Origin: Anthonomus grandis grandis
Lineage: Eukaryota; Arthropoda; Insecta; Coleoptera; Curculionidae
Length of the DNA: 64,000 nucleotides
NCBI RefSeq assembly: GCF_022605725.1
Contig: NC_065549.1
Location: 16,840,114 to 16,904,113, forward strand
Direction of reading: 5' to 3'
Shown piece by piece: positions 12,505 through 23,299 of the stretch. Position numbers and translations under genes: made by a program. Below the pieces are notes generated by a model. The model was not told the DNA's origin, did not search any database, and worked only from the letters and a program-made list of their open reading frames with translations. Positions within the stretch are counted from its first letter, which is position 1. Every line of letters starts with the position of its first letter.

Positions 12505-13560
12505 ATAATAAAACTGTTTGAGGAACAAAAAAAGGCATATTATCTCATCCCTAACAAAAAAAACAAGCAATTATTTTATTCAAAGGAAAGCAGCATTTGA
12601 TACCCTTTCTAGCTATTTTCAATATTGGCAATTAAGGAGGGTTCATGCAAAAGCAGACATGTCCATTTTAAACACAAATTACTTTTTTCAGTATTTTGTA
12701 ATCTTTGGTCTAAAAGAAGACATGTTCTGCAAATATCTAAATTCAAAAGTACGGAGTTCAAGCAAAACAAAACATAGCACAATGAACTGTAAAACTAAAC
12801 AAAACAAGACAAATCCCATTTTATATTTTGCTTAGGTTTATGTTTTTTCTTCAAAACAAGTCAACAAGTCAATATATTCCCACAGGATTTAAATGAGTTT
12901 AATATTTTCTACATTACCGGGTTTATTAGTCAGGTGATTTATTTATTTGATCGTATAAGATTTGTTTATTTTCGTCAGAAAGCGATAAGTAACCGTATTT
13001 AGGCATGTGCGCGATTTAATTGGTATTATACCAGTTCTTTCGCTTTGAAACCATATAACAAAACTATTTACCTATTCTAAAAGGAGGGCGCAAATATAAA
13101 GGATTAGAAAGAATACCAATAGAAAACACAATTTCGTCGTCTTTAAACACTTTTAGAGAAGCAGTTTAGTAATGCGGACATTTAATGGCCGAACCTTCCA
13201 AAATTGAAAATTTTTATAAATATTTTAGAAGAAGGTTTGAGGAAGAGGGAATTTGAAGAAGAGGAAATCGAGGAAAATTGCAATGCTGATGAAGCATGTG
13301 AGAGTGTGAAAAATGACAATGAAGTATCTAAAAATAAGTTTTTTTTATCTGATGGAAGTTTGATAAATTAAAGAAAATAAAAAAATAATTTGTTTCATTA
13401 GCCCAACCCAACTAAGCCCCTATGTATTCAGACAAAACCAGATATATATGAGAAATTGTTATTTTTTAGTAAAAATTAAATTAAATTAAGTACGCTTTTG
13501 AAACTCTTATATCTTAATGCATGGGGTTACCGTTTCAGTAACGTTACATTAGTATGGTAA
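12505..13560. other. No recognised gene; weak ORFs only
   Basis: A 105-codon plus ORF (12518-12835) is Lys/Asn/Ser-rich and looks like chance. A 48-codon open stretch at 13228-13371, preceded by an acceptor-like TTTTAG, encodes a Glu-rich segment ending FFLSDGSLIN. It could be a terminal exon, but nothing confirms this. Confidence 0.3.
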
Positions 13561-13599
13561 ACACCTTCTTTATCCCCAAGTTAGAAAGAAGCCGTATTG

Positions 13600-13935
13600 G
13601 CCGTCCGTTTGTGGTTTTAGCAAGATAGAGCCACGGCACACACCGCCAGGGCATCCATGGCCGTTCTTCGTCCTTTGTTTGCCAACCATTTAATTTCAAG
13701 ATTCGGTGACGTTTTATGACCGCCTCGGTCCCCGGACATTGGTGATTTATTTTTATGGGGGACCTCAAATCCCTAAGTTGTGAAAAACAAAATATTGTTC
13801 TTCACAACTGAAAATCTATTCGAGTATTATTAAATGATATATCTTTGTGTATGCTGGACTACCAATACATTTTTGCTAAAACTAATGATTTTATGATTAT
13901 TTCAAAAACATCCTATTCCTCCGCCGCACCCTGTA
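13600..13935 (+). pseudogene. Mariner-family transposase C-terminal fragment with right TIR
   Basis: On the plus strand the fragment reads HTARASMAVLRPLFANHL, a stop, then PPRSPDIGDLFLWG. This is the region between the second and third catalytic Asp of Tc1/mariner transposases; the expected DFFLWG is damaged. The segment ends at 13935 with CCGCCGCACCCTGTATA, a typical right terminal repeat (CAGGGTG...). The left half of the element is missing. Confidence 0.7.
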
Positions 13936-14079
13936 TAAGTAACTTACCTTTTTTAATTAAACTTTTGAAAACACAGTTTTTGGTCTTTTTCTCAAAAACG
14001 CAAAAAATGGACATGCCTTCTTTTGCATGAACACTCCTAAATAATTTAAATATAGGACCAAGAATTAACCCTTGGGTTG

Positions 14080-14930
14080 CCTATACTACCAGTCACATTT
14101 ATGCAATTCTGACAGTGTCAACCAAAAGGCTGTTGTACACATATTTCTCCTGATGGATCCGTTATGTTTACCGAGGGTTCTTACAGCCCAATGAATAATT
14201 TAGCCTAAAAAAATCTATGTCATTGGACAAACTGGTGGTATTGCCCAGATATTTGAACTTAGCATAACATTGAGCGCCTCTGTCGAAGGAGTACGGAATC
14301 CCTACCTTAGCTCGTCATCCAGCCCAACGAATCAACGAGAGTCACAAGGAGGTCGCCAAGAGACCCCCTGATTTCTCCCTGGGATCGGTGGGATACGGCG
14401 ACAATTCTGTTGCGTATTAACGAGAGAGCAGGGCAACCGCGAAGGGTTATGCCACGGTTTGAAAGACCCTTAGCATAGTACTCTCGGGAGTATATACTCC
14501 GATAATGTAGTTTGAAGTTTAGTTACGAGCATTATCTGAATACCCAGACACCTAGACAAGCTGAGCCAGCTATTATCCTTCGCCAATTCTTCTTGAGACA
14601 GGAATTGCTGTAGCAGAATTACAATCTCTTAAGAGTCTCTTGTCTCAGTGTTCGAACGGCACGTTCAATTTATAACACTAGAACTTTAATGTCGGTTCTG
14701 CTGTCCACATGTTGAGGCATGCTTTCCAGTGACCACATTTTCTGTCTGCATTTTAAAACATTCAATTTGAGTTTTCAAGTTTTTTTGGAGCCGTTTGTGT
14801 AACAGATAGTCCAGATTCCTTCCGCTACTCTCTGCCTGCTACTTGCGTCACGAACCTCTTATAGTCGATTGATTTCTGAGAGAGATCGGAGAATCCCTAC
14901 AGCATCTACGGCCCACCGATTTTAAAATCA
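14080..14930. other. GC-richer relic, probably a decayed transposable element
   Basis: Base composition differs clearly from the surroundings. A weak plus-strand trace (VMFTEGSYSPMNN near 14165) resembles the start of a LINE RNase H domain. A perfect 14-bp palindrome GGAGTATATACTCC lies at about 14488. No intact frame exists and identity is not established. Confidence 0.3.
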
Positions 14931-15251
14931 GGAATAATATGCCATAATACATCATATCAAACGCTTATCATATAAAATATTATATGTATACGTAAAATCA
15001 CATGGAAGCTTTATTTATATGCAAAGTATTGAGGCTGATCTTTTGTTACCTTATTTTGGTAGTTGTTTTTTTTTTGCTAGAGAAAGCACATTTTAGGATA
15101 GTAAGTAAGATTAGTCTATACAAAGTAAAAAAATGCTTATGCTAAATAATAAAAATGGAAACTTTGAGAGCTCCTATCTGTGTTTTTAGTGATAGCAAAC
15201 TAAGGAACTTCAGTTCAAGTAATATCATCATTCCAATTAAGTTATTTAGGT

Positions 15252-15259
15252 TATATAAA
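15252..15259 (+). promoter_or_regulatory. TATA box of the 15325 gene
   Basis: TATATAAA about 70 bp upstream of the start codon. TCAGTT-like (15270) and TCAAAC (15285) sequences at plausible distances could serve as initiator. Confidence 0.5.
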
Positions 15260-15324
15260 CCTATCAAATCCAGTTTATTCTGTCAAACTTGTGAAATAAA
15301 ATACGAAATAAAATTTAAGTGAAA

Positions 15325-15714
15325 ATGAATATTACCCTAAACTTAGCGAGCACTCTCTGCTGGGAAATCGTCGCCAGAGAAAACATAAAACTGCCAACTT
15401 TCGAGACGACAATTTCATTCAAGATTTTGCTTGATTCTATATACGATTTGCGGCCTCAATATTTGGATACGAATATGCGACTGTACTGGAGGTATGCGCG
15501 AGATAGTTTTTTGGAAATCACCGATTATTTTTCTTTCGCTGCTTTTTTAAACTTAATGGTGGAACCGGAGCTTTTTTTGATGCTGGCAGATGCCGATAAG
15601 GTCTATCAAAATACAGAAGAGTATTTGCGTATTTTAGATCTGATGGACCTAAAGAAAGTTAAAGAGAAAGAAAGGAATAAGTATGAGTTAAGAAATGAAG
15701 GTAATTTATCATAA
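15325..15714 (+). CDS. Intronless ORF of unknown function (129 aa)
   Basis: I do not recognise this protein. It starts MNITLNLASTLCWEIVAREN and is clearly more GC-rich and codon-regular than its flanks. The sequence is rich in Leu, Tyr, Asp and aromatic residues, with amphipathic segments (DTNMRLYWRYARDSFLEITD; EPELFLMLADADKVYQNTEE) that predict helices, and a charged Lys/Glu tail (LKKVKEKERNKYELR). There is no signal peptide, membrane segment or cysteine motif. A TATA box lies about 70 bp upstream, with AATAAA-type signals within 180 bp downstream. ATG at 15325 was chosen; the two preceding in-frame codons begin with GTG and are unlikely to initiate. It may be a lineage-specific gene or one exon of a longer gene. 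Confidence 0.55.
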   Translation: MNITLNLASTLCWEIVARENIKLPTFETTISFKILLDSIYDLRPQYLDTNMRLYWRYARDSFLEITDYFSFAAFLNLMVEPELFLMLADADKVYQNTEEYLRILDLMDLKKVKEKERNKYELRNEGNLS

Positions 15715-16195
15715 AACAAGAATTTAGTAGTACAAGAAGTATAGAAAGAATACTTTATTATTAGATGCTATTTTATTTTGATTAAATATTAGATATACAG
15801 AGTATTTCATAAATCAAATTTTAGTAGTTATTATAAAATATGGTTTGAAATACTATTGGGTTAAGGGATTAATAAAATAAAAGTCCAATCCTATTCAAAC
15901 TTGCCAATGATTCGAAAAATAGATTTAAAAAGAACATTTAAACAGTGAAATAATTTTTTCACTGTGATAAATTATATTTTAGTAGGTATTGTATTATAAC
16001 TAGAAATATTTCTTTAGACACGGTTGTAAATGTACAGCAAGTATTTGTCGGTCATCTGAGGTTATGCAGAGTTATGCTGAGGTTATGGAGAGCTGTTCAT
16101 GATTGATGTTTCAAAATAAATTTTAACAATATAGAATGTAGTTTATAATTTTTTAATTGTATAGAAGTCCATATTTTGTAGGAGAATGAGTATAT
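15715..16195. other. Downstream region of the 15325 gene
   Basis: AT-rich with several AATAAA-like signals (for example about 15871) and short GGTTATG repeats at about 16058-16090. No gene. Confidence 0.4.
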
Positions 16196-17032
16196 ATAGG
16201 TTTCTAAATGGGGAAGTATTATTTCCAAAAAAAAAAAAGTGCATATAGATCATTTAGTTAAATGTATTATGCATTTCGGTTGTGTAAACAGCCATCATTT
16301 TAGATACTAAAATAAAATAAAGCTATAATATATAAGCTATATAATTTAAAACAATTATAATTATAAATTTAAAATTTATTAATTAAATTTATAATTTAAA
16401 ACAATTTTAAAAGGGGCTCATTCGTTGTAACAATACAGGTTTAGAACTTACCAGAGCATCACAAAAAACATATACGTTAAATAAATAAAATTCATTATTA
16501 TATATTATTATTATATATTATATATTATATATTATTCATTATTAATAATATTCAACATTACGTTAACGGTAAATTTAATATTTTGTTTAATACAAATGTT
16601 AAATTTTTTTAGATAAAAGAGTAAAAAATAATAAAGGTAAAAGTTATTTTCTAGTGCTAATTGAATTAAAAAAACGTAAACTGTCGAACTTAGTTTGGCC
16701 TCAATGGCCTATTATCTGGCCCTATTTATCTCAAAAGCCTCTAGCAAGTCCAATTTTAATCCTTTTTCGCAAACCGTTAGCGTATCGTTAATTTTATTGA
16801 GTTTTATTTGTTTAACGTATGTATATATTTTTTGTGATATTCTGGTAAATTCTAAGCCTGTATTGTTACAACGAATAAGCCCCTTTTAAAATTGTTTTAA
16901 ATTACCTGTATTTCATTTTAGTATCTGATAATGGCTGTTTACACAGCCGAAATGCATAATACATTTAACTAAATGATCTGCATGTATTTTTTTTTTTTGA
17001 AGATAACGACTTTCCCATTTAGAAATCTATTT
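16196..17032. repeat. Fold-back (long inverted repeat) element
   Basis: The left arm (16196-16496) and right arm (16796-17032) are reverse complements over most of their length: TTTCTAAATGGG at 16201 against CCCATTTAGAAA at 17014, GGCTGTTTACACAGCC-type cores, and AAGGGGCTCATTCGTTGTAA against its complement. The left arm carries an extra AT-rich insert. The roughly 300-bp centre has no coding motif. It ends 28 bp before the next transposon. A non-autonomous fold-back element is the simplest reading. Confidence 0.75.
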
Positions 17033-17299
17033 ATTTTTTGTTGTAATAGGTGTTATATATGAAGGGGTTGATGGATAAAGGTGTTAACTGATAAAAAGTT
17101 AATTTTAGAGGAGAGCCAGGTAAAGTTTTTTGGTTGGAAGTTTTTCAAATGAAACTTTTAAGATAAAATTTTTACCGCAATCTATAGAATTTTTTACATC
17201 AATTTCTAGTTTATAACATGCATCTCATTTTTTTTTTTTTTTAAACTGATTTATTTTGAAAAAACTGTAATTAGCACCTTTATTCATTAAAAAAAAATA

Positions 17300-17690
17300 A
17301 ACTGAAATTCTCATATTATGGATAAGGGAGCTAAGTAGCAGTAAGTTGGTAAACTATTATGATATAATCGTTTAAAACAACGATTTATTAAATACTTACA
17401 CTTTATGGTAGAAGGTAGAGTCCACCAAAGCCAGGAAGGGGACAATGACAGTTGACGAGATGCGTGAAATAAAGCATCTGAAAGCAGTGTCGAGCGGATT
17501 TTTTTTGACAAAATACAAAAATATAATAAACACTTATGCCTACGCTCCTGAGTGAGTATAGGCTTGCCGGGCTCTCGATGCTTAGCAACGACGTTTACAG
17601 TTTTTGCACCTTTGGCGGCCGCCATTTATTGTACACTTCTGACTTTGGAACGACTCTATGCATTATGTATTAAAAAGTATAATACACAAA
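17300..17690 (-). other. Segment of e3 with unrecognised leftward ORF
   Basis: A 104-codon ORF (17625-17311) begins MAAAKGAKTVNVVAKHREPG with a GGCGGCCGCCAT start context and is GC-richer at its beginning. No family is recognised. It may be a fragment of an inserted sequence or a captured 5' exon; it is not part of the transposase. Confidence 0.25.
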
Positions 17691-17699
17691 GTGAGTTTT

Positions 17700-17824
17700 T
17701 GAAAACATCTTTTCGGACTTAAAAACTGACGTTTGCACTTGATAACGGTTGGAGATACTTACCAACCGAAACGTCGTGTTACATTAAATAAATAAGACAA
17801 TGCAAGTCCGACAAGATGTTTTCA
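17700..17824 (+). ncRNA. Hairpin unit with degenerate hammerhead-like core
   Basis: The outer arms 17700-17720 and 17804-17824 are 21-bp inverted repeats with one mismatch. Inside lie CAC-TTGATAA-C, the stem GGTTGG/CCAACC (17747-17752 and 17762-17767), GAAAC and GTC-GTG. This matches the hammerhead order CUGANGA, helix II, GAAAC, cleavage triplet, helix I, but the core has U for C3 and A for G8, so it should be inactive. GACGTTT/AAACGTC could form a competing stem. Such ends are known in Penelope-like elements and some retroposons. Confidence 0.4.
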
Positions 17825-17953
17825 CTATACCATTGTCTACCACCTTCAAAAAACAGTGAGTTTTTATTAAGATAATAACTGCTTACAAATTAATATGTAA
17901 CTACAAATCCAAGAATAAAAAACAGTAGTAGTTAGTAAGTAGTTAGGTAGTGC

Positions 17954-20680
17954 TCAAGTAGTTCTTCTTTTCTTATTCTTATTATCTTCAGGATTTTCCA
18001 CTGTAATAAACTGTTCATAGAACCATCTATAACTTTCTGGAATATATGGCAGCTGAGTTATGAGGTTGTCCAACTTTTCTTTAGATATGTTGCCTGTTTT
18101 TTCTTACATGATGGGTAATTTTGGAATTGATGGCGTGAAATTGCGTTTTAAAATATTTACCTTCTTAAATAGTTCATCTGGATTATAAGAGGTTTTGTAC
18201 ATATAAAAACCAAACCTTTCGATTTTAATCCATTTAATGTCATCCCTGAAATGTATCTTTTCATTGTCTGTGTTTTTTTTCTATTAATCAACTGAAGCAT
18301 GTTAGAAAGTTCTTTAGTATTTCCAAATTGATGCTGCATATCAAATACGGCAGCATTTTTTACGCTTGCTTCTTTTATAATATTGCGATATTGCTCTGGA
18401 GTAAATATAGTTTCATGCTTTCTAATTTTTTTGTCAATTCTACCAAAGTCTCGGTCTGGATCTAGGTACGAATGACCTACTTCAGGAAATTTGTGTTCAA
18501 TAACACTAAATTTATTTTTTAATATTAAGTATTGATAGAAACAGATAATGTTAAAATTTTTATTTTGGCCACTGCATGAATCTGACCAAATATTGAGGTG
18601 GTCAATACCGTGCAAAAAATCGGAAGATACCTCAATCAAATAGTAGAGACAGCTTGTAATTTCACTGCTTCCCGTGCTTGCAATATTTTCTGTCCATGTT
18701 AACATAAATGGTCTTTCTTCTCTGGAAATTATCGCGTGTACTCCAGAGTTATAAAACCAGAGCTGCCTTAAATAAAATGCCTTTGAAGTCGTTAACTTCG
18801 GAAGAGGCATAGTTTGCAGAATATCTATGGTCATCTAGCACATGTTGCTATTTAAAAATGTGTTGCTCTTATCTTTTTTTTGAGCCTCAAACCCTGCTTT
18901 ATAAAACATTTTATGTATTTCGTCACCTTCGCCAGAATCACATTTCGAACATGTGTCACTTTTTGGGTTCCCAAAACCTTTAAAAAAATTAAATTATGTA
19001 AGAAATATTTTTCTATACGTACTTTCTTTAACATGATGAGTCTTGGTCACACAACTTAACAACACGTGTCTTTATCAGCACAACTGGCAGTATATAGAGA
19101 AAACATCTTTTTTAATGTAAGTATTGGAGACAGGTATCTTCTATTAGGATTTTTGTTTCTTGAATAATGCGATTCATCGGAAGGAAATTTTTTTATATGA
19201 TCTATAATATATTAGCGAACTTCATCAGTAATTTTATGGGGTCTGATGCTATGTTTTCCTTGCATATCAGGACTTGGAAGTGTTTTTCCAAGTTTCAGTT
19301 GTTTTTGCAGAAGTTCTATTTTTTTTCTTCCTATTTGAAAAAGTTGACAAAAAACAACTTTGCAAATAAATATCTGCTTTCCATCTATTGTGATAAAATA
19401 TTTAAAGGAGCGCATTCTGCTTTTAGTTGTATTTATTTTTTTGCGTTTTATAGTGTGTGGTATGATACTTCTAAATAGGAAAGCATTTTTAGTATTTATA
19501 TCCATGCCGTAGAATTTTTTAAATATTACACTGCATTTGCTTTGGCATTTGCATAGGTTTTCTCTTCTTACGCTTTTTGCGCAAATTTTATAACCTTTTT
19601 GGCCCATATATTTTTCGCCTTTACATCTGGCTATGGCAGCAGCCTTTCTTTTCCATTTTTCGGGATTTCTGCTCCTTCTTCTCGATTTCTTCTTAGAACG
19701 GTCGTCCTCTATTTCAGGACTGATAACTTCAACATTTTCACCTGTTTCTTCAACGTTAACTAAAAAAAAAACAAAAAATTATTACAGATACTATAGTCAA
19801 CGTTAATATAATACAAGTAAAAAATACATACCACCTACAGTTTCCCCCAGGACGTCATCATCTGACGAATGTGAACTCTGCTGTTTTTTATTTTTGATTC
19901 GCTTTTTATTTTGAACTAAAAAAATATCAGAATTTATAAACATGCAAACCTATCATCAACCAAAAACAGTATCAAAACGCATACGAAAAAATTTAAATAC
20001 TAGTTAAATGCAAAAAATTAGTAAAACCCTTAACACCATCAACCTACCTAGTGTAGTGAGTGGGAGATTATCATCTGAACTATCTGTCTCATAAGAACTA
20101 TCACTGTCTGTGCTTGGCTTATATTCATCTGAGGAGCGTAAAAAATCTGCATTACTACCATTACCTAGAAAAGATATTATATTACCAAAACGTAATATAT
20201 TTTTAGCTATGCTTTTAAGAAAGTACGAGTACAATAAAATTCTACTTACTTTTTGATCAAAAATAGTTAATCTCATCTTCTGATGAGCTAAGTGTCTCCG
20301 TAAGGGTATCTTCCTGAGTTGAGGGATAATCAGGAGCTAAAAATCAAATTCTACAGGAAAAACTGAAAAGAATCAAAATTTTGCGTATCTCAGCATAAAC
20401 TAGTTTAAATTATATTATTGAATAGAAAAGATATTTTAATCAGAATAGTCTATTTATAGTCTTATTATGCCCCTAAAAAACAAGAGAAAAAAAGGCAATG
20501 TACATAACCTCATTCAACTTGGACATCCTAATATAATAAATACTTACTATAATTTACTTACTGTACTTACTGAATTATATTCATATATACTAATTTACTT
20601 ACCGTGTGTATCTTCTAAAGGCCTCCCAATATCTTCAGTATAATTTTCAATTTCAATTTGGGATAGAGTTCCCACTCACA
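17954..20680 (-). pseudogene. Transposase of e3 (GQN/GHS-type DDE, multi-exon)
   Basis: Leftward gene with at least five exons. Exon 1 (about 20680-20603) encodes SQIEIENYTEDIGRPLEDTH with donor GTAAGT, but its ATG is followed at once by TGA. Three short exons follow (about 20339-20277, 20165-20048, 19916-19831), all acidic and serine-rich and bounded by GT/AG. The next exon carries RNPEKWKRKAAAIARCKGEK and a Cys-rich segment. Then come FGNPKSDTCSKCDSG-like zinc residues at about 18960 and a long open stretch, 18834-18157, with IWSDSCSGQNKN (putative catalytic Asp) and EVGHSYLDPDRDFGRIDKK. The stop is at 17954 after IPESYRWFYEQF and a basic tail. A few stops and frameshifts near 19000-19200 and 18120-18160 break it. 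It is the best-preserved of the three relatives. Confidence 0.7.
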
Positions 20681-20880
20681 TTTGAAACCCTCGCCGAACT
20701 GCAAAATGCTTTGTTATTATAAATTTGTTTTATTGACATTAATGCCAAATCGACGATATGCTTTCCTCGCGACATGCTGTGTACAAATAATATAAAAACT
20801 TATAAAAATATTGCACTCTTTCCTCTACGTAAAAACACATAAAATCTGACATCACTTTTTAGGTTAGGATCAATTTACAG

Positions 20881-21134
20881 TGAATAAAGGTGTTAAGTGA
20901 CATGAATTTAAAGTTTTTTAGTGGATAAAGGTGTTAAATGATCTTAACACCTTTATTCACAGGAGATCATTCTTTTTGAGGCAGTTAACACCTTTATCCA
21001 CTGGTTATCTCGAAAATAGTGAAAGTTGGCAGCACAGAAGTTCATAAAATAGGTGTGAAAGGACTTTATCAGCTCTATCCACTAAAAAAGTAGATTTTTC
21101 GAAAAATGTTACTTAACACCTTTATCCATCAACC
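20881..21134. repeat. Subterminal array of GATAAAGGTGTTAA motifs in e3
   Basis: Six occurrences in both orientations at 20881, 20931, 20944, 20983, 21062 (degenerate) and 21111. Another lies at the left end (17074). Two at 20931-20961 face each other and form a palindrome. They lie just upstream of transposase exon 1, so a role in transposase binding and self-regulation is plausible but inferred. Confidence 0.8.
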
Positions 21135-21139
21135 CCTTC

Positions 21140-21934
21140 ATATATGTTATATTCATAGATGCTTATCAATGAATATACACCTAATTTACGATTCATTGAA
21201 ATCCATATTTTCTTATTTATGAATTCAATGTGGTTCGGATACTGAGTTTTTGATCTTCGTATTTTTAATATCATAAGACATTATTTTTAGGTATAGAGAA
21301 TACTATTATAAGGAAGAGAGCATTTTGACCTAACTGTTATACCTCCTGTAGGTGCCACTACTAATAAATTGGTGTTATCAACATTTCATTATTATTCGAG
21401 ACTTCAAACTCAAGTTATTAAAGTTAACATACAAAGTAAAGGTCCTGAAGTAAGAGTCCTGACCTTGATAGTACTGTGTAAGAAAACATGTGTGAGAAAA
21501 ATAAGACTACCTATTCTGATAAATGACAACTATTTATATAAGATTCCGTAGAGGAAACCTATAGCTTATAATAAGACTACTTTTGCTTGTGAAGCAAAAA
21601 GGAATAATTTAGACTGTCAAATGCCTTCAACAATTCTAGAAAAGAGAAGAATTCAGAAATCGTTCATAAAACCCAGGAGAACACCATCTTTAAATTCCAT
21701 GAATGTGATACATCAAGAAAGAAAACGAAATTAAGAGCTTCAAATTATCATAAATAATTTTGCGGCACATCTGTCACCTAATAAATCAATGTATAGGATA
21801 AAGATCTTATGCAAAAATTTTGCCTAAGTAAATCTATGTACAAAAGTGCTTACATACGTGCTATTTTATTTTTTGGACACACTGATTATTGTTGTCACTT
21901 GCGCGTTTTTTGCAATAAAAATGTTCTATACAGG
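21140..21934. other. No recognised gene
   Basis: Plus ORF 21369-21551 and others look like chance. No repeats or exon-like signals. Confidence 0.45.
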
Positions 21935-22224
21935 GTACCTCAAATAGAAACTGTACATCCTGTATTTTATAACGTTTTACAATTCGATGATAATGACTCT
22001 AAATACTTTTTGTATAGCAAATCATGTGCCTAACGTCAATGGTTTGTCAAATATGACGTAAACCGGCCCAGACACGGTGAAGCAAAACTGTCACATTTGC
22101 ATGAAGAGCCAATGCACGCGCGCAAATTTGATCGTGTGTATAACAAAACTGACATATCTGGCACGGCATGCGGCTCTCTAGCTGAGTTGTGACTCTCTAA
22201 CTTAGTGAATACATAGACAGAAAT

Positions 22225-22990
22225 AAAAAAGAAGATGCTTACCAGGTGCTGGTCAATGTTTGGAAGCAAATAAACCAAATGCAAGCACGGACGTCGTAAA
22301 AAAAAAGATTCATTCAATGAGAAGCTGCTTCCGTAAGGAATATAAAAAAGCTATGGACTCCAAAAGATCTGGCACAGGTAGTGAGAATATATATACTCCT
22401 ACGTTATGGTACTGAGTTACTATTGTTCCTCAAAGATGAAGAAATCCCTAGGACTAACGTATAAACTGACGAACATGACTTCTTGACTAGGCTAGAGGTA
22501 AGTAAATAAAAAAAATAAATAACGGCGAGTAATCTGTAAGACGTAAGTAATATGAATTACTCCTAATGAAAATTATTTTTACCGAACGAAACTGACAGCG
22601 ACAATGGAGATGAAACTGATATCCGAAGCCCTTCTACTACTCTAGATATGCCACCAGCTTCTTCATCTTCTGCCTCTGTGTCAACGAGGTCTTCTTCGGT
22701 TAAATCACGGGGAAAAAATAAAAGAAAAATGGACGATGACAGTATTCTGCAATTCGTGGGAGATAAACTTCAACATTCATGAACGGAAGATTGATATTGT
22801 CGGAAAAAACGTAGCAGAAAAATTACGAAAATTAGACCCCACCATGCGCATTTTTGCTGAAAAAATAATAAATGAGGCATAGCTGGGGACATTAAATAGA
22901 AATGCTTATCTCTTCATTCTTCAACCACCTCAACTTTCTTATCAAGGGAATACTCAGTCGAATCTGACCGAACTAACAGCCAGAGAATAT
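22225..22990 (+). pseudogene. PIF/Harbinger ORF1 (MADF/Myb-like DNA-binding protein)
   Basis: PIF/Harbinger elements encode a Myb/SANT- or MADF-type accessory protein that helps import and target the transposase. Here the plus strand reads VNVWKQINQMQARTS, then SCFRKEYKKAMDSKRSGTGS and NIYTPTLWY, the classic MADF core, then LLLFLKDEEIPRTNV. After an intron-like gap come an acidic and Ser/Thr-rich linker, a basic GKNKRKM nuclear-signal candidate, DDSILQFVGDKLQ, and IVGKNVAEKLRKLDPTMRI, a BESS-like C-terminal region. Stops and frame changes (about 22285, 22405, 22782) make it nonfunctional. Confidence 0.75.
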
Positions 22991-23299
22991 TTTTCAAATT
23001 TTCCTAATAATAATAAGTTATTATTTTTAGATTACATAGACAAAATGTATTTGTAAGTCTTTAAATAAAAAAAAACACAAAAAAATATATTCTGTTTATA
23101 TTTCATTTAGATGTACGGCCTTTACATGGTTGCATAAGAACATACTATTTATTATAAAAGTGGCTTATTTATTAGGCTTATATACTACGAGTATTATGCT
23201 TGGTACGTAATACGATCATGCTGCCAAGCTACAATGCCTTCATTATTAAAGCACCTTAAAAACTGTTTTTGAATGCTTTTAGCCTTCTGAGTTTCATGA

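Larger units (their letters stand above)
17061..21139. mobile_element. Intron-containing DNA transposon e3
   Basis: Terminal inverted repeats GAAGGGGTTGATGGATAAAG (left, 17061) and its complement (right, ending 21139) are perfect over 27 bp. The flanks are ATAT on both sides (17057-17060 and 21140-21143), consistent with a 4-bp target duplication. It holds one leftward multi-exon transposase, a subterminal motif array at the right end, and an apparent insertion at 17300-17900. Confidence 0.85.

Noticed and set aside
12518..12835. 105-codon ORF as a gene
   Set aside because: Lys/Asn/Ser-rich composition expected from AT-rich noncoding sequence; no promoter or homology signal.
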